A stretch of DNA of 6,245 nt from an uncultured bacterium (GTDB lineage: Bacteria; Desulfobacterota; Desulfobulbia; Desulfobulbales; Desulfobulbaceae): the NCBI GenBank assembly GCA_903842475.1, contig CAIMMA010000309.1, positions 1-6,245 of the forward strand, given 5' to 3'. The translations under genes and the position numbers were made by a program. This document shows, one piece after another, positions 4,890-6,245 of this stretch; positions within the stretch are counted from its first letter, which is position 1, and each line of letters begins with the position of its first letter. The notes under the pieces were generated by a model. The model searched no databases. It was not told the origin of the DNA and was given only the letters and a program-made list of their open reading frames with translations.

Positions 4890-6245
4890 ATGTTCAATAA
4901 ATCCCGTGGAATTATTTTTCTGGCACTCATCACGCTTTGTCTGACCTGTGGCTGCTCCGCTGGTACGGACAGTATCTCCAGCGTCGTCGTTATTTCGGAT
5001 GTCCATTTCAATCCCTATTACGACACCTCCCTTTTCCCTCGGCTCCTCGCGGCGAATGCAAGTGAGTGGGAGGGTATCTTTGAGACCTCGCCCCTCCGAG
5101 ACCCGGCGACGTGGGGAAGTGATACCAACTATCCGATTTTTAAACTCGCACTGCAAAGCATGCGGCAGAATTTGAGAACGAGCCGGCTCGTAATTAATAC
5201 CGGCGATTTTATCTCCCACCATTTTGCTGAGACGTTTTATGAGCAGTACGGGAGCGAGGACCAGACCGCCATGAAGGCCTTCACCTTAAAGACGATGAAA
5301 TTTTTTGTGGGGCAGGTGAGGGCCTATGCCGGCGGCGTTCCCGTCATGTTCGTTTTGGGGAATAACGATTCCTACGAAGGGGATTATAAAATTGCACCCA
5401 ATAGCCAGTTTTTATCCGACACGGCGGAGCTTTTTTACACGGATTCTCTGAATGGTATGGCCGACCATCAGGCATTCCTTGCAAGCTTCCAAGCAGGGGG
5501 ATACTACGCCGCCGAGCCGCTCGGAACCGGCATGGTGGTGATCGGACTTAATACCGTCTTTATGTCCACTCGGGCCGAAAGCGGTATTGAAGCCGCCATC
5601 AGTACGGAACTCTCCTGGCTCGAGTCAACCCTTGCCTCTGCCAGAACCTCCGGGAAAAAAGTGTGGCTCCTTTTGCACGTCCCACCTGGCGCGGACATCC
5701 ACGCCACGGGGGGGCAGGTGGATGAACGCGGTCAACTGACTACCGCCACGATGCACATGCAGTCGAACTATCAGGCGAGCTTGCTGCAAATCCTTGCGAA
5801 CTATTCGGACATTATCAAACTGGAACTTGCCGGACATACCCACATGGACGAATACCGGATCGTATCATCTGATCCCCTTGAAATTACCCCTTCCATCAGT
5901 CCGCGCAGCGGCAACAATCCGGCCTTTAAGATCATCACCTATAAGAACGCCTCCTTTGAACCCACCAATTATGCATCCTGGTATTACGACCTCTCGACCA
6001 ACCCGACAGAGTTTCACAACTCTTATATCTTTTCGACCTCCTATTCGACCCAAGGTTATTTGGATGCCGCATTGCAAAATCTTTTTCCTGCCCTCGCCAC
6101 GAATACGACAAAGCAAACCATGTATCAAAACAGCTATTATTCCGGACACAACGCCTCAAATCCGATCACGAGCACCAACTGGCCGGTCTACTGGTGCGGC
6201 ATCGGAAAAATGGTGCAGCAGGATCTGATTGATTGTGTGAATGCT
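4890..6245 (+). CDS. Acid sphingomyelinase-like metallophosphoesterase, probable lipoprotein, 3'-partial
   Basis: The frame is open for 452 codons and runs off the window. It starts with a short basic region (K4, R6), a hydrophobic stretch and C-G-C-S, giving a likely lipoprotein with Cys22 as the lipidation site; the lipobox is imperfect because Thr, not Leu, is at -3. The two-metal phosphoesterase motifs appear in order: SDVHFN (D37, H39), TGDF (D106), LGNND (N158), LLLHVPP (H263) and AGHTH (H316, H318). TPSISP followed by NNPAF (about 333-346) is typical of the acid sphingomyelinase-like branch, which includes enzymes that cleave sphingomyelin, nucleotides or polyphosphate. The bacterial substrate is unknown; a phosphodiester or phosphoanhydride outside the cytoplasm is the reasonable inference. 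The usual GNHD/E motif reads GNND, so the His that normally contacts the phosphate is replaced by Asn. Base composition matches the autotransporter, not the gene just upstream. Only a short C-terminal part is likely missing. Confidence 0.9.
   Translation, partial: MFNKSRGIIFLALITLCLTCGCSAGTDSISSVVVISDVHFNPYYDTSLFPRLLAANASEWEGIFETSPLRDPATWGSDTNYPIFKLALQSMRQNLRTSRLVINTGDFISHHFAETFYEQYGSEDQTAMKAFTLKTMKFFVGQVRAYAGGVPVMFVLGNNDSYEGDYKIAPNSQFLSDTAELFYTDSLNGMADHQAFLASFQAGGYYAAEPLGTGMVVIGLNTVFMSTRAESGIEAAISTELSWLESTLASARTSGKKVWLLLHVPPGADIHATGGQVDERGQLTTATMHMQSNYQASLLQILANYSDIIKLELAGHTHMDEYRIVSSDPLEITPSISPRSGNNPAFKIITYKNASFEPTNYASWYYDLSTNPTEFHNSYIFSTSYSTQGYLDAALQNLFPALATNTTKQTMYQNSYYSGHNASNPITSTNWPVYWCGIGKMVQQDLIDCVNA

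Overview
The window comes from a Gram-negative (diderm) bacterium. Three co-directional plus-strand genes all encode exported or surface proteins: a type V autotransporter whose last barrel strand ends in an aromatic residue, then two predicted lipoproteins. The autotransporter passenger style (a glycine-rich AQSIGGGGG motif plus short FNxSGG solenoid rungs) suggests a proteobacterium or a Desulfobacterota member such as the Geobacter group. That placement is an inference from style only. There are no RNA genes, no CRISPR array, no transposase and no convincing factor-independent terminator.

Layout. Bases 1-2447 hold the 3' part of a large autotransporter gene that is already open at base 1. 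It has degenerate passenger repeats, a solenoid stem, a linker helix and a C-terminal beta-barrel. A single-base frameshift at about 2080-2085 splits the barrel: the upstream frame stops at 2104-2106, and the rest of the barrel continues in another frame to 2447. A run of nine G lies inside the passenger at 675-683. After an 86-base gap with a strong ribosome binding site, bases 2534-4651 encode a 705-residue lipoprotein with a right-handed parallel beta-helix, probably acting on polysaccharide. This gene is clearly richer in G+C than both neighbours. A 238-base gap (4652-4889) starts GC-rich and ends with ordinary composition. Bases 4890-6245 encode a third protein, cut by the window end. It is a lipoprotein-like metallophosphoesterase of the acid sphingomyelinase-like type, with all metal-binding motifs visible and a GNND variant of the usual GNHD/E motif.

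How the parts could work together. All three products would sit at or beyond the outer membrane: a surface adhesin or stem protein, a carbohydrate-active beta-helix lipoprotein and a phosphodiesterase lipoprotein. This looks like a cell-surface accessory region. Nothing in the sequence shows a shared operon or pathway, and the compositional jump argues that the middle gene arrived separately. I do not see a clearly new biological system. The observations most worth checking are the barrel frameshift, the G9 tract as a possible phase-variation switch, and the foreign-looking beta-helix gene.
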